DNA of 46,754 nt from Tissierellales bacterium (GCA_025210965.1 JAOAQY010000073.1:1-46754), one strand, 5' to 3'. Positions 1 to 7,945 are shown, counted from the first letter of the stretch. Notes: generated by a model from the letters alone, not told the origin. Program-made: numbers and translations.

Positions 1-117
1 ATTTGTTGCATAAGTATCATGCCTTATACGGGCAAAATAAGTTTTTATAGGGAAAATAGTATTGAAAAAAGTCAAATTATATATATCAAAGAAAAAATAA
101 GTGATGATTTAAAATAA
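1..117 (+). CDS. possible C-terminal end of an upstream gene (partial)
   Basis: This frame is open from the window edge to a TAA at 115-117, about 38 residues, and the other two forward frames stop early. The tail is hydrophilic and ends in a lysine- and aspartate-rich stretch. No family is recognisable from so short a piece. It could be the end of a real gene that starts outside the window, or chance. Confidence 0.35.
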   Translation: MCCISIMPYTGKISFYRENSIEKSQIIYIKEKISDDLK

Positions 118-192
118 ATATGATAGAATAGTGTAAATTAGGTGTATCAATATAGTGATAGTAGGCTAAATTGCATTTGAGGGAGGAATACT

Positions 193-468
193 ATGGCAGA
201 TTTAAAAGCTCACAATATGGTTGAAATTGAAGTTAGAAAAGAATTAGAAAATCAGCTAAAGAAGCGAAAGCAGATTTGTCACTGTGAACAGTGTAAAGAG
301 GATATGGTAGCTATTGCTTTGAACAACTTAAAACCAAGGTATGTAGTTTCGTATAAAGGAGAAACGTATACTAGAATCAAGGAGTTAGAGATACAATTTA
401 TGGTTGATGTCACTAGAGAAGTGATAAAGGCCATAGAACTTGTGAATAGAGAGCCGCACCATGAGTAA
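193..468 (+). CDS. ComFB-like late-competence family protein
   Basis: A 91-residue soluble protein resembling the ComFB family. It has a charged N-terminal helix, a cysteine cluster (C29, C31, C34) just before a Met-Val-Ala-Ile-Ala-Leu-Asn-Asn-Leu segment, then a Pro-Arg-Tyr-Val-Val-Ser motif near residues 48-53. The CxCxxC-D-(x)-ALN-L-PPRYV pattern is the family signature. In Bacillus the gene lies in the comF operon, but its biochemical role is unclear. The start follows a strong GGGAGG at about 181-186. It is the first complete gene here and lies 62 nt before aroQ. Involvement in competence or type IV pilus biology is inference from the family name only. Confidence 0.75.
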   Translation: MADLKAHNMVEIEVRKELENQLKKRKQICHCEQCKEDMVAIALNNLKPRYVVSYKGETYTRIKELEIQFMVDVTREVIKAIELVNREPHHE

Positions 469-530
469 AAAAGAACCTATTCAAAAGCTCAATATTGTGG
501 TAATATATACTAGAACGGATGGCGATAGAT

Positions 531-965
531 ATGAAGAAAATTTTAGTTATTAATGGACCCAACTTGAATAAATTGGGAAAGAGGGATCCTAAAATTTATG
601 GAAAAGAGACATTAAGTGATATAGAAAGCTCAATGAAAAAACTTGGCGAAGCTAAGGGTTTTGTGTTGGACTTTTTTCAATCAAATAGCGAAGGCGATAT
701 AATTGACAAGATACACGAGTATCAGGACTACAATGGTATAATATTGAATGCAGGGGCGTATAGTCATTATAGCATAGCAATCAGAGATGCTATAGAGATT
801 GCTACGTGTCCAGTGATTGAAGTGCACTTATCGAATATCTATAAAAGAGAGGATTTTAGAAAAACATCAGTCATATCTGAAGTCTGTTTGGGCCAGATTA
901 CTGGATTTGGTAGTTTGAGCTACATAATGGCGATTGAAGCTTTTGCTAGAATTTTTAATGAGTAA
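531..965 (+). CDS. aroQ: type II 3-dehydroquinate dehydratase
   Basis: Shikimate-pathway enzyme converting 3-dehydroquinate to 3-dehydroshikimate; cytosolic, normally a dodecamer. The N-terminal NGPNLN motif (residues 8-13) is followed by the active-site Arg18 and Tyr23. An NAGAYSHYS segment, the EVHLSN motif with its catalytic His, and a downstream REDFR arginine are all present. Length (144 aa) is normal for the family. The frame is open from an ATG at 519, but the family usually begins 4-8 residues before NGPNLN, so 531 is preferred; neither start has a strong Shine-Dalgarno. A second shikimate-pathway gene, the DAHP synthase, lies at 43749. Confidence 0.93.
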   Translation: MKKILVINGPNLNKLGKRDPKIYGKETLSDIESSMKKLGEAKGFVLDFFQSNSEGDIIDKIHEYQDYNGIILNAGAYSHYSIAIRDAIEIATCPVIEVHLSNIYKREDFRKTSVISEVCLGQITGFGSLSYIMAIEAFARIFNE

Positions 966-994
966 AAGTGTATTAATATTTTAGGAGGTTATTT

Positions 995-1552
995 ATGATT
1001 TCAGCAGGTGATTTTAGAAAAGGAATGACGATTATTATTGATAATGATCTTTATACAATTGTAGATTTCTTACACGTAAAACCGGGTAAAGGTGCAGCTT
1101 TTGTAAGAGCTACTATCAAAAATTTGAAGACAGGATCAATCAAAGAGGATACATTTAATCCAAATGATAAGTATCCAAAAGCTCATATTGAAACAAAAAT
1201 GATGCAATACTTGTACACAGATGGTGAGTTGTACCATTTTATGGACAATGAAACTTATGAGCAAATTGCTTTGAATTTTGATCAAGTTGAAGATGCTATC
1301 AAATTCTTGAAAGAAAATGATAGTGCTACTATGAAATTCCACGAAGGAAAGCCATTCCAAGTTGATGCGCCAAACTTCGTTGAGTTAGAAATTGTTGAAA
1401 CAGAACCTGGCGTTAAAGGAAACACTGCAACAGGAGCAACAAAGCCAGCTAAAGTTGAAACAGGAGCAACAGTAAATGTACCGTTGTTTGTAAACCAAGG
1501 AGATGTTATCAAAATCGACACACGTACTGGAGAGTACTTGTCGAGAGCATAA
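995..1552 (+). CDS. efp: elongation factor P
   Basis: Translation factor that binds between the P and E sites and rescues ribosomes stalled at polyproline. The 185-residue length and three-domain layout are typical: an N-terminal KOW-like domain, then two OB-like domains. The KPGKGAAF loop near residues 29-36 carries the lysine that is modified in many bacteria. The C-terminal [17 protein letters not shown] is the family signature. A perfect AGGAGG lies about 8 nt before the ATG. The modification enzyme is not in this window. In many Clostridia efp lies just upstream of the spoIIIA/asp23/nusB block, as the order here suggests. Confidence 0.97.
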   Translation: MISAGDFRKGMTIIIDNDLYTIVDFLHVKPGKGAAFVRATIKNLKTGSIKEDTFNPNDKYPKAHIETKMMQYLYTDGELYHFMDNETYEQIALNFDQVEDAIKFLKENDSATMKFHEGKPFQVDAPNFVELEIVETEPGVKGNTATGATKPAKVETGATVNVPLFVNQGDVIKIDTRTGEYLSRA

Positions 1553-1580
1553 GATCTTTTCAATTAAGGAGGGGACTTCC

Positions 1581-1868
1581 ATGGATGTATATGAAAAATT
1601 AGCGTATTTAAAAGGATTAGTTGAGGGCTTGAGTATTGAGAGTGACTCTAAAGAAGCCAAAGTGGTTTCGGTAATGGTTGAAATATTGGAAGAAGTTGTT
1701 GACAATATGGAAAATATTTATGAAGAACAAGATGAACTTAATGAATATTTAGATGTAATCGATGAGGATTTGGCCATGTTAGAGGAAGACTTCTATGAAG
1801 AGTGTGACGAGTTTTATGCTGATGAAGATGAAGTCAATTCCGATGAAGAGGTATTTGAAGAAGAGTAG
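1581..1868 (+). CDS. small acidic CD1247-type clostridial protein
   Basis: A 95-residue, very acidic protein. The first 40 residues (MDVYEKLAYLKGLVEGL...) match the N-terminal domain known from Clostridioides CD1247-like proteins, and the rest is a Glu/Asp-rich helix without catalytic motifs. The frame extends upstream into efp, but the start is set by the strong AAGGAGGGG at 1566-1574, seven nucleotides before the ATG at 1581. The gene is directly downstream of efp and is followed by a palindromic terminator, so the two are probably cotranscribed. Function is unknown; the acidic tail suggests a binding partner with basic surfaces, which is only a guess. Confidence 0.78.
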   Translation: MDVYEKLAYLKGLVEGLSIESDSKEAKVVSVMVEILEEVVDNMENIYEEQDELNEYLDVIDEDLAMLEEDFYEECDEFYADEDEVNSDEEVFEEE

Positions 1869-1876
1869 TAATTTTG

Positions 1877-1908
1877 GAAGCTGATATTTAAATATCAGCT
1901 TCATCTTT
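1877..1908 (+). terminator. palindromic terminator after the efp operon
   Basis: A perfect 26-nt palindrome (1877-1902, arms GAAGCTGATATTT and AAATATCAGCTTC) is followed by ATCTTTTC. It lies 8 nt past the stop codon at 1866-1868. The T tract is weak, but the stem is strong. Confidence 0.75.
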
Positions 1909-1930
1909 TCTAAGCACAAAAGGTTTAATT

Positions 1931-1961
1931 TTGATAATTAAGTTATATTTTATGTTATAAT
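1931..1961 (+). promoter_or_regulatory. extended -10 promoter for the asp23 operon
   Basis: TGTTATAAT at 1953-1961 is a TGN-extended -10 box, with a TTGATA 19 nt upstream (1931-1936). It lies after the terminator and about 50 nt before the asp23 start. The spacer is slightly long, so the extended -10 probably carries recognition. Confidence 0.6.
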
Positions 1962-2012
1962 GGATATAATTAGTAATGAATGGAAGTACATAAATAATTG
2001 GAGGTGCTAGAT

Positions 2013-2417
2013 ATGGCAAATATTGTACAGGGAAATGAATTTGGTGAATTGGTAGTATCGGATGAGGTTATAGGAGTAATTGCAAATATTGCTACAAAAG
2101 ATGTTGAAGGTATAGCTCAAATGAGCGGGGGATTAGGTAGCGACCTCGGAGAAATATTTGGAATGAAAAATGCTACAAAAGGAGTAAAGATTATTGTAGA
2201 AGATAATAAAGTTAAAGCAGAGCTTTATATAAGTGTTATTTTTGGATTTAAATTGCATGAAGTAGCTACTGAGGTGCAAAAAAACGTTACAGAAGCTATC
2301 GTAAATATGACTGGTTTAGATGTAGCTAGTGTGGATGTTCATGTAGAGAGCGTTAAAATGAAGGAAGAAAAAGCTACTGAGGTAGATTTAGAAAAAATTG
2401 ACGACAAAGAAATTTAG
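2013..2417 (+). CDS. Asp23/Gls24 family envelope stress protein
   Basis: A 134-residue cytosolic protein of the Asp23/Gls24 (DUF322) family, which forms membrane-proximal assemblies tethered by AmaP. The family pattern is visible: a GELVVSDEVIGVIANIATKDVEGIA start, a central VKIIVEDNKVKAELYISV strand region, and a VDVHVESVK strand near residue 110. The frame runs upstream to a TTG at 1998, but that codon overlaps the GGAGGT at 2000-2005; the ATG at 2013 sits at ideal spacing. It leads an operon with amaP, a DUF2273 gene and nusB. In Staphylococcus the family supports cell-wall stress tolerance; the role here is inferred. Confidence 0.88.
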   Translation: MANIVQGNEFGELVVSDEVIGVIANIATKDVEGIAQMSGGLGSDLGEIFGMKNATKGVKIIVEDNKVKAELYISVIFGFKLHEVATEVQKNVTEAIVNMTGLDVASVDVHVESVKMKEEKATEVDLEKIDDKEI

Positions 2418-2429
2418 GGAGGCAAGAAC

Positions 2430-2990
2430 ATGAAATTCTTTAGAGGATTTTTAATTGCTTTATATGCGCTAATTATGATGGGATTGGGCGTTGTTATTTT
2501 TGCCTATCCATTTGGAGTATTTGGTATGTCTTTGGATTCAATGGTCACTATTTATAGAATTGGAACTCAACCAGCTTTCGTTTATATGATAATAGGAGTA
2601 GTACTTGTAATTTTAAGTTTGGTAGTGTTGTTTGCAGGTGGTGGCAAATCTGAGCCCAGGATTCAATTTATTGTTAGAGAAACAGAACTTGGTGAACTTA
2701 AGATATCAGATGAGACGATAAAAGGATTGGGATTGTCAGCGCTTGAGAAGTTTTCAGAATTAAAGGATGTTTCTCTTAAAGTGAAACTAACTAAAGAGGG
2801 ACAAATGGATATTGAGGTTAGAGCTAAGATAAACAATGATTCTAACATTCCTGAGATTACAGAAAATGCTCAAAAAAGTGTTAAGGATACTATAGAAAAT
2901 TGTAGTGGTTTACCGGTAAAAAGTATCCAAATGGAGATTACTAGTTTGACAGGAAATTCCAATGATTTACTTGTCAAAAAAGGGGTGTAA
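2430..2990 (+). CDS. amaP: alkaline shock response membrane anchor AmaP
   Basis: A 186-residue protein with two N-terminal transmembrane helices (about residues 4-28 and 45-70). A cytosolic domain of the same alpha/beta fold as Asp23 follows, with the core phrase GELKISDETIKGLGLSALEKFSELKDVS near residues 88-115. This architecture and its position 12 nt after the Asp23 gene identify AmaP, the anchor that recruits Asp23 to the membrane. It has a GGGAGGC Shine-Dalgarno. Residual uncertainty concerns only the precise partner. Confidence 0.85.
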   Translation: MKFFRGFLIALYALIMMGLGVVIFAYPFGVFGMSLDSMVTIYRIGTQPAFVYMIIGVVLVILSLVVLFAGGGKSEPRIQFIVRETELGELKISDETIKGLGLSALEKFSELKDVSLKVKLTKEGQMDIEVRAKINNDSNIPEITENAQKSVKDTIENCSGLPVKSIQMEITSLTGNSNDLLVKKGV

Positions 2991-2993
2991 GCT

Positions 2994-3233
2994 TTGAAAG
3001 AAGAGATAAAGAAACACCTAATAGAGTTATTTAGCAATCATAGATTTGCGACGTTTGGTGCTGTAGTAGGTCTTGTTTTAGCGATATTATTTATGAGCGT
3101 AGGTTTTTTTAAAACACTGTTGTTGTCAATTTTGGTAGTACTAGGTTTTTATTTAGGACATCAAATAGACAGAAATGGATATATTAATGTATCTTGGATT
3201 AATAATATAATTGCTAGAATAAAGAGATTATAA
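2994..3233 (+). CDS. DUF2273 small membrane protein
   Basis: A 79-residue protein with a short amphipathic N-terminus and two closely spaced hydrophobic segments (about residues 20-38 and 42-58), then a basic tail. This is the DUF2273 pattern, and these genes commonly accompany amaP and asp23. It starts at TTG, three nucleotides after the amaP stop, with GGGGTG upstream; no ATG lies near. The close packing suggests that asp23, amaP and this gene form one functional unit. Its biochemical function is not known. Confidence 0.8.
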   Translation: MKEEIKKHLIELFSNHRFATFGAVVGLVLAILFMSVGFFKTLLLSILVVLGFYLGHQIDRNGYINVSWINNIIARIKRL

Positions 3234-3262
3234 ATATAAGAAGTAGGAATAGGAGAGAAAAC

Positions 3263-3664
3263 ATGAGTAGGAAATTAGCTAGAGAATCAGCGATGAAACT
3301 AGTATATCAAATGGAACTAATGGAAGATTTTTCACAAGAGGCTCTTTCGAAATATATAGATGACGCTGAATTAAAGAAAACTGAGATTGAATATGTAGAA
3401 TCTATATATGATACTATGGTTGAGCATAGAGAGGATATAGATAAGCTTATAAGTGAATATGCAAAAGGTTGGAAACTTGAAAGATTGCCAAAAATAGATT
3501 TGTCAATTTTGAGAGTGGCCATTTTAGAAATATTGTATAGAGAAGATATTCCAATAGAAGTTTCTATAAACGAGGCTTTGGAAGTTAGTAAAAAATTCAG
3601 CGCTGATGATTCAAGCAAATTTATTAATGGAGTCTTGGGAAGCGTTGTTAGGGAGAAACAATAA
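3263..3664 (+). CDS. nusB: transcription antitermination factor NusB
   Basis: A 133-residue all-helical RNA-binding protein that with NusE (S10) binds boxA in rRNA leaders. The N-terminal SRKLARESAMKLVYQME motif and the C-terminal INEALEVSKKFSADDSSKFINGVLG motif are diagnostic. A good GGAGAG lies before the ATG at 3263. The gene follows the Asp23 cluster and precedes the Kae1-like gene by one nucleotide, so it belongs to the long nusB-xseAB-ispA transcript. Confidence 0.96.
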   Translation: MSRKLARESAMKLVYQMELMEDFSQEALSKYIDDAELKKTEIEYVESIYDTMVEHREDIDKLISEYAKGWKLERLPKIDLSILRVAILEILYREDIPIEVSINEALEVSKKFSADDSSKFINGVLGSVVREKQ

Positions 3665-3665
3665 G

Positions 3666-4601
3666 ATGTGTAAACAGAAAGTCGTATTAGGACTAGATAC
3701 TAGTGCCTATACGACTTCTTTGGCGTTAGTGGACTTAGATGGAAAAATTATTTTAAGTAAGAGAAAGATATTGGAAGTACCACTTGGAAAAAGAGGGCTA
3801 AGGCAACAAGAAGCAGTGTTTCAGCATATAAAAAATTATCCAGATTTATTTAGTTCTATAGAAATTGAAAACTATGACATAGTTGCAGTAGCGAGTACTA
3901 GTACCCCGAGAAGGGTCGAGGGGTCATATATGCCGGTATTTGAAGTGTCGAAATCTTATGGAAAAACGCTAGCGCACACTTTTAGTGTGCCTTTTTTTGA
4001 ATTTTCACATCAGGAAGGACATATTGAAGCTGGTCTAGACAATGAACTTCGTGATGAGGGTACGTTTTTGTCGTATCATTTATCTGGAGGAACTAGTGAA
4101 CTTCTTTTGATTACAAAGGATAGAAAAAGGTACAAGATAGAGTTAATTGGTGGAACTAAAGATATAAGTGCAGGAAAATTAGTTGATAGAATAGGAGTTG
4201 CTATGGGGCTTAGATTTCCAGCGGGAAAGGACATGGAGTCATTAGCAAATGAAGGGGAGCTAGATAATTTGAAGGGCCCGGTTTCTGTTAGCGATACATG
4301 GTTTAATCTTTCAGGAGCAGAGACATTTTTATTAAGAAAATTTGAAGATGGAACAAGTCAAAATGATATATCACGAGCAGTTTTTGATGTTGTTATAAGG
4401 ACTATAGAAAAAACAGTTAATAATGCAGCTAAAAAGTATAAGATAAATAAAGTATTAATAAGTGGTGGGGTAGCTGCGAATTCAATGCTAAGAAGAAAGT
4501 TAAATGTTGCTGGTATTGAGTTTTATTTTCCACCTAAGGATTATTGCACAGATAATGCGGTTGGTATAGCCCGTTTAGGAGTTTTTGCATTGAAAGGATG
4601 A
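3666..4601 (+). CDS. Kae1/TsaD-like protein (O-sialoglycoprotein endopeptidase paralogue)
   Basis: A 311-residue ASKHA-fold protein related to TsaD/Kae1, the enzyme family that makes N6-threonylcarbamoyladenosine in tRNA. The metal-binding HxxxH (H115, H119, in HQEGH) and the C-terminal CTDNAVGIA aspartate are kept, as is the SGGVAANSMLR nucleotide loop. The N-terminus reads GLDTSAYTTSLAL rather than the ETSCDET of true TsaD, and the protein is about 25 residues shorter. It matches the clostridial paralogue often labelled O-sialoglycoprotein endopeptidase, lying between nusB and folD/xseA. The frame opens earlier inside nusB; the ATG at 3666, one nucleotide past the nusB stop, is the likely start. 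A separate tsaD gene is expected elsewhere. Confidence 0.85.
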   Translation: MCKQKVVLGLDTSAYTTSLALVDLDGKIILSKRKILEVPLGKRGLRQQEAVFQHIKNYPDLFSSIEIENYDIVAVASTSTPRRVEGSYMPVFEVSKSYGKTLAHTFSVPFFEFSHQEGHIEAGLDNELRDEGTFLSYHLSGGTSELLLITKDRKRYKIELIGGTKDISAGKLVDRIGVAMGLRFPAGKDMESLANEGELDNLKGPVSVSDTWFNLSGAETFLLRKFEDGTSQNDISRAVFDVVIRTIEKTVNNAAKKYKINKVLISGGVAANSMLRRKLNVAGIEFYFPPKDYCTDNAVGIARLGVFALKG

Positions 4602-4607
4602 TACTAT

Positions 4608-5456
4608 ATGGTAAAAATCATTGATGGAAAAGAGATTGCTAAAAAAATAAAGAATGAAATAAAAGAAAAAGTATTTATTTTAAATAGTCAGGGAAAAAGA
4701 GTACCTAAAATTGTTGTTGTAAAAGCAAATAACGATGGAGCTTCAGAGTCATATACAAAGAGTATAGTTAAGGTAGCTGGAAATTTAGGATATGAAGCGG
4801 AAAGGTTTGATTTAAGTGCGAATGCTAGTGTAACTGAAATTTTGAATTTAATATCAAAACTAAATAAAGATGATTCGATTGATGGAATAATAGTTCAAAG
4901 GCCGCTTCCTAAAAATATTATGGCATCTAAAATTAATGAATCATTGCTTCCAGAAAAGGATATAGATGGAGTACATCCTTTGAACATGGGCTATTTGATG
5001 ATGAAACATAAAGGTTTAGTTCCTTCTACACCGAAGGCTGTAGACTATGTGTTTGATTATGAAAAAATTGATTTGACTGGGAAAAAAGTAGCTATAGTAG
5101 GTCGAAGTGATATAGTGGGTAAGCCAGTAGGAATGCTAATGTTAAACAGAAACGCAACTGTAATTTATTGTCATTCAAAAACTAAAGATTTGACTAGTGT
5201 ACTAAAAAATGTTGATGTAGTTATTGCAGCTACTGGTGTAGCGCATTTAATAGATGGAAATATGATATCAGAGGGAAGTATAGTTATAGATGTAGGAATA
5301 AACTTTTTAAATGGAAAGATGGTTGGAGATGTAGAATTTGAATCTGCTAGTGAAGTAGCAGATAGAATTACGCCAGTGCCAGGAGGTATAGGAAGTATAA
5401 CTACGGCAATGCTTATGAAAAACCTTATGGAGGCTTATGAAAATCATGAAGGTTAA
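4608..5456 (+). CDS. folD: methylene-tetrahydrofolate dehydrogenase FolD, atypical cyclohydrolase site
   Basis: One-carbon enzyme of 282 residues interconverting 5,10-methylene- and 5,10-methenyl-THF, and usually also 10-formyl-THF. The N-terminal folate domain has Tyr49, the DGIIVQRPLP loop with Gln97, and Asp120; the dinucleotide fold has VGRSDIVGKP, and TPVPGGIGSIT closes the C-terminus. Aligned without gaps to E. coli FolD, Tyr50/Lys54 becomes Tyr49/Ile53: the catalytic lysine of the cyclohydrolase step is missing, while a later lysine (Lys55, equivalent to E. coli Lys56) is kept. The protein is therefore probably a dehydrogenase only, needing a separate FchA-type cyclohydrolase. Gene position before xseA is normal for Clostridia. 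Confidence 0.95.
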   Translation: MVKIIDGKEIAKKIKNEIKEKVFILNSQGKRVPKIVVVKANNDGASESYTKSIVKVAGNLGYEAERFDLSANASVTEILNLISKLNKDDSIDGIIVQRPLPKNIMASKINESLLPEKDIDGVHPLNMGYLMMKHKGLVPSTPKAVDYVFDYEKIDLTGKKVAIVGRSDIVGKPVGMLMLNRNATVIYCHSKTKDLTSVLKNVDVVIAATGVAHLIDGNMISEGSIVIDVGINFLNGKMVGDVEFESASEVADRITPVPGGIGSITTAMLMKNLMEAYENHEG

Positions 5457-6651
5457 ACCTTTTAAAGTGACAGATGTAAATTTGTATGTTAAAAATATAC
5501 TTGGTAGAGATCCTATATTATCTAATATACAGGTAGAAGGAGAGATATTTAATTTTAAATGGCATAGCTCGGGACATATTTATTTTTCGCTAAAAGATGA
5601 TAAGAGCAGGATTAAAGCAGTTATGTTTAAGCAGAATACGAAAAATTTATTGATTAATTTAGAAGAAGGTATGAAAGTTGTAGTTGAGGGATACGTTTCA
5701 GTCTTTGAAAGAGATGGTAATTATCAGCTTTATGCACAAAATATATTGTTGAAGGGGCAAGGTGAGCTGTATTTAAAATATGAAGAGCTCAAAAAAAAGC
5801 TTGAATTAAAAGGTTACTTCGATGAAGAAAATAAAAAGAAGTTACCATATATGCCTCAAAAAATAGGTGTTATAACTTCAGATACTGGAGCGGCTGTGAG
5901 GGATATAATTAGTGTCATAAAGAGGCGAATGCCATTTGCAGAGATTTTATTATATCCAGCACTTGTACAAGGAATTTATGCAGCTGAGGACTTGTGCAAG
6001 GGAATAGATGAACTTGAAAAAATTGAAGATATAGATATAATTATTATCGGACGAGGTGGAGGATCTATAGAAGAATTGTGGGCATTCAATGATGAAAAAT
6101 TAGCAAAAAAAATATTTGAAGCAAATAAACCTATAGTGTCAGCGGTAGGACATGAAACAGATTTTACGATTTGTGATTTTGTTTCTGATTTGAGAGTTCC
6201 TACTCCCTCGGTTGCTGGAGAAATGGTAGTGCCAGATTGTTTTATTGAAAATCAAAATATAATTAGTAATAAGAAACGATTGCTACAATCAATGAGATTT
6301 AAATTAGATAAAGAGAAAAGCATAATAAAAAAACGAGAACTAGATCAATTGGTTGAAAGATTGAAGCTGAATTTTAAATTGCAAAAAGAATCAGTAGCAA
6401 ATACGAGGAAAAGAGGGATAGAGAATATAAATAAAAAGCTGAAACTAGAAAGACAAAACATAGAAAAACTTGCTAAGCTTTCAGATGCATATAGCCCTCT
6501 TCGTACGCTATCAAGAGGTTATAGTATCGTCGAAGATTCAAATGGTGAAGTTGTAAGATCTGTTGATAATTTGAAAATAGGTGATGAATTAAATATAGTA
6601 TTTAATGAGGGAAGAGCTAAAACTAAAGTAATATCTATAGAAAATATTTAG
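5437..6651 (+). CDS. xseA: exodeoxyribonuclease VII large subunit
   Basis: Catalytic subunit of the single-strand exonuclease ExoVII. The N-terminal OB-fold domain (residues 10-105, with EGEIFNFKWHSSGHIYFSLKD) is followed by the nuclease core. There, IGVITSDTGAAVRDI, IIGRGGGSIEELWAFN and VSAVGHETDFTI are the conserved motifs. A long coiled coil (about 275-345) and a small C-terminal domain complete it. The gene overlaps the end of folD by 20 nt. Two starts are possible: 5437 (3 nt after GGAGG) and 5446 (12 nt after it), differing by three residues. It is paired with xseB, 15 nt downstream. Confidence 0.95.
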   Translation: MKIMKVKPFKVTDVNLYVKNILGRDPILSNIQVEGEIFNFKWHSSGHIYFSLKDDKSRIKAVMFKQNTKNLLINLEEGMKVVVEGYVSVFERDGNYQLYAQNILLKGQGELYLKYEELKKKLELKGYFDEENKKKLPYMPQKIGVITSDTGAAVRDIISVIKRRMPFAEILLYPALVQGIYAAEDLCKGIDELEKIEDIDIIIIGRGGGSIEELWAFNDEKLAKKIFEANKPIVSAVGHETDFTICDFVSDLRVPTPSVAGEMVVPDCFIENQNIISNKKRLLQSMRFKLDKEKSIIKKRELDQLVERLKLNFKLQKESVANTRKRGIENINKKLKLERQNIEKLAKLSDAYSPLRTLSRGYSIVEDSNGEVVRSVDNLKIGDELNIVFNEGRAKTKVISIENI

Positions 6652-6666
6652 AAATAGAGGTTCAAT

Positions 6667-6888
6667 ATGGAAGATATAAAATCATATGAAAAATATAAAG
6701 AGAAACTTGAAGAAAATATTTCTAAACTTGAAAGTGAAGAAATAAGTTTAGATGAAGCCCTTGATTCATTTAAAGAAAGTATAGAGCTTTATCAAAAATT
6801 AGAGAAAATATTGACTCAGGCTGAAAAAGAAGTAAAGGTTTTAGTTGACGGATTAGAAAAAACATTTGAGAAAGGTAGCGAAGAATAG
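6667..6888 (+). CDS. xseB: exodeoxyribonuclease VII small subunit
   Basis: A 73-residue helical-hairpin protein with the signature SYEKYKEKLEENISKLESEEISLDEALDSFKESIEL. It binds the XseA coiled coil in the holoenzyme. It lies 15 nt after xseA and its stop TAG is directly followed by the ATG of ispA with no spacer, which suggests translational coupling. Length is typical (60-80 residues). Confidence 0.93.
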   Translation: MEDIKSYEKYKEKLEENISKLESEEISLDEALDSFKESIELYQKLEKILTQAEKEVKVLVDGLEKTFEKGSEE

Positions 6889-7773
6889 ATGGATTTTAAA
6901 ACACGTATGGAAAAACGAGCTTTAGAAATAGAAACTTATCTTGATACTTATTTCAAAGAGGTTGAAAGTCCCAATAAAAAAGTAGTTGAAGCAATGAGAT
7001 ATAGCCTGCTTGCAGGTGGAAAAAGACTTAGACCTGTTTTAATGATTGAGACGTATGAAGCATTAGGTGGCAGTGAAGATATACTAGAAATGGCAATTGC
7101 ATTGGAAATGATTCATACATATTCGTTAATTCATGACGATTTGCCATCGATGGATGATGATGATTATAGAAGAGGTAAGCTTACGAATCATAAAGTTTAT
7201 GGTGAAGCAATGGCGCTTTTAGCAGGCGATGGACTTTTGAATTTAGCGTATGAAACCATGATTAATTGGGCATCTAAGCAATCGAATACTAAAAATTCAC
7301 TAAAGGCGATGAATTATATTTCGAAAGCGGCTGGATATAATGGAATGATTGGTGGACAAGTAGTTGATGTTATTTCAGAGAACAAAAAGATTGATTTTGA
7401 AACACTTGAGTATATTCAGTTGAAAAAAACTGCAGCGCTTATAAAATCTGCAATGATGGTTCCTGCATATGCGCTTGGTGTAGATGATAATATTCTAAAA
7501 AACATTGAGTTGTATGCCGAGTCAATAGGAGTTGCATTTCAAATACGAGATGATTTATTAGATGAAATAAGTACTTTTGAAAAGTTAGGTAAAGACATTG
7601 GAAGTGATGCAAAACAGCATAAAAATACGTATTTGAGTTTTTATTCAAAAGAAGATACTAAAGATGCACTAGCTAAATTTACTAGTGATGCAATAGAATA
7701 TATTGAAAGCGCATTTGAGAATTCTGAATTTTTTGTTCAAATGGCGAAATATTTAGAGATTAGAGATTGTTAG
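6889..7773 (+). CDS. ispA: polyprenyl (farnesyl-type) diphosphate synthase
   Basis: Prenyl elongation enzyme of 294 residues condensing IPP with allylic diphosphates, most likely to farnesyl or geranylgeranyl diphosphate. The first aspartate-rich motif is HDDLPSMDDDD (residues 82-92) with RRG behind it; the second is FQIRDDLLDE (about 222-231). GGKRLRPVL near 43-51 binds the IPP diphosphate. Chain length cannot be settled from sequence alone. The gene follows xseB without spacer and ends with a strong terminator. The MEP-pathway gene dxs is next, so precursor supply and elongation are adjacent. Confidence 0.92.
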   Translation: MDFKTRMEKRALEIETYLDTYFKEVESPNKKVVEAMRYSLLAGGKRLRPVLMIETYEALGGSEDILEMAIALEMIHTYSLIHDDLPSMDDDDYRRGKLTNHKVYGEAMALLAGDGLLNLAYETMINWASKQSNTKNSLKAMNYISKAAGYNGMIGGQVVDVISENKKIDFETLEYIQLKKTAALIKSAMMVPAYALGVDDNILKNIELYAESIGVAFQIRDDLLDEISTFEKLGKDIGSDAKQHKNTYLSFYSKEDTKDALAKFTSDAIEYIESAFENSEFFVQMAKYLEIRDC

Positions 7774-7790
7774 AATTTAATGAATCTAAA

Positions 7791-7817
7791 AGAGAACTTT
7801 TTAAGTTCTCTTTTTTT
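7791..7817 (+). terminator. intrinsic terminator after ispA
   Basis: A 9-bp stem (AGAGAACTT at 7791-7799, AAGTTCTCT at 7803-7811) with a TTT loop is followed by a run of T. It ends the asp23-nusB-ispA transcript 17 nt after the stop codon. Confidence 0.85.
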
Positions 7818-7916
7818 GACTTGCAATAATATGAGAATGGTGTGCATCAATTAAGATTCAATAGAGAGGTGTTATCTATTAAATTTTATAATTATGCAAT
7901 ATTTAATGATAAAGTA

Positions 7917-7945
7917 TTGAATTATATTGGTGTGTGAAATATAAT
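7917..7945 (+). promoter_or_regulatory. sigma-A promoter for the dxs operon
   Basis: TTGAAT (7917-7922), a 17-nt spacer and TATAAT (7940-7945) make a near-consensus promoter. The start point would be near 7952, giving a leader of about 78 nt before dxs. The 7818-7916 stretch between the terminator and this promoter holds nothing else I can identify. Confidence 0.75.

Noticed and set aside
1-192. A riboswitch in the first 190 nt
   Set aside because: No conserved GEMM, SAM, TPP or purine-type core is visible, and the region is AT-rich without strong stems.
461-553. 30-codon ORF whose ATG overlaps the ComFB stop and whose end overlaps aroQ
   Set aside because: No family resemblance and no strong ribosome binding site; it may just be chance, although it could couple translation of aroQ.
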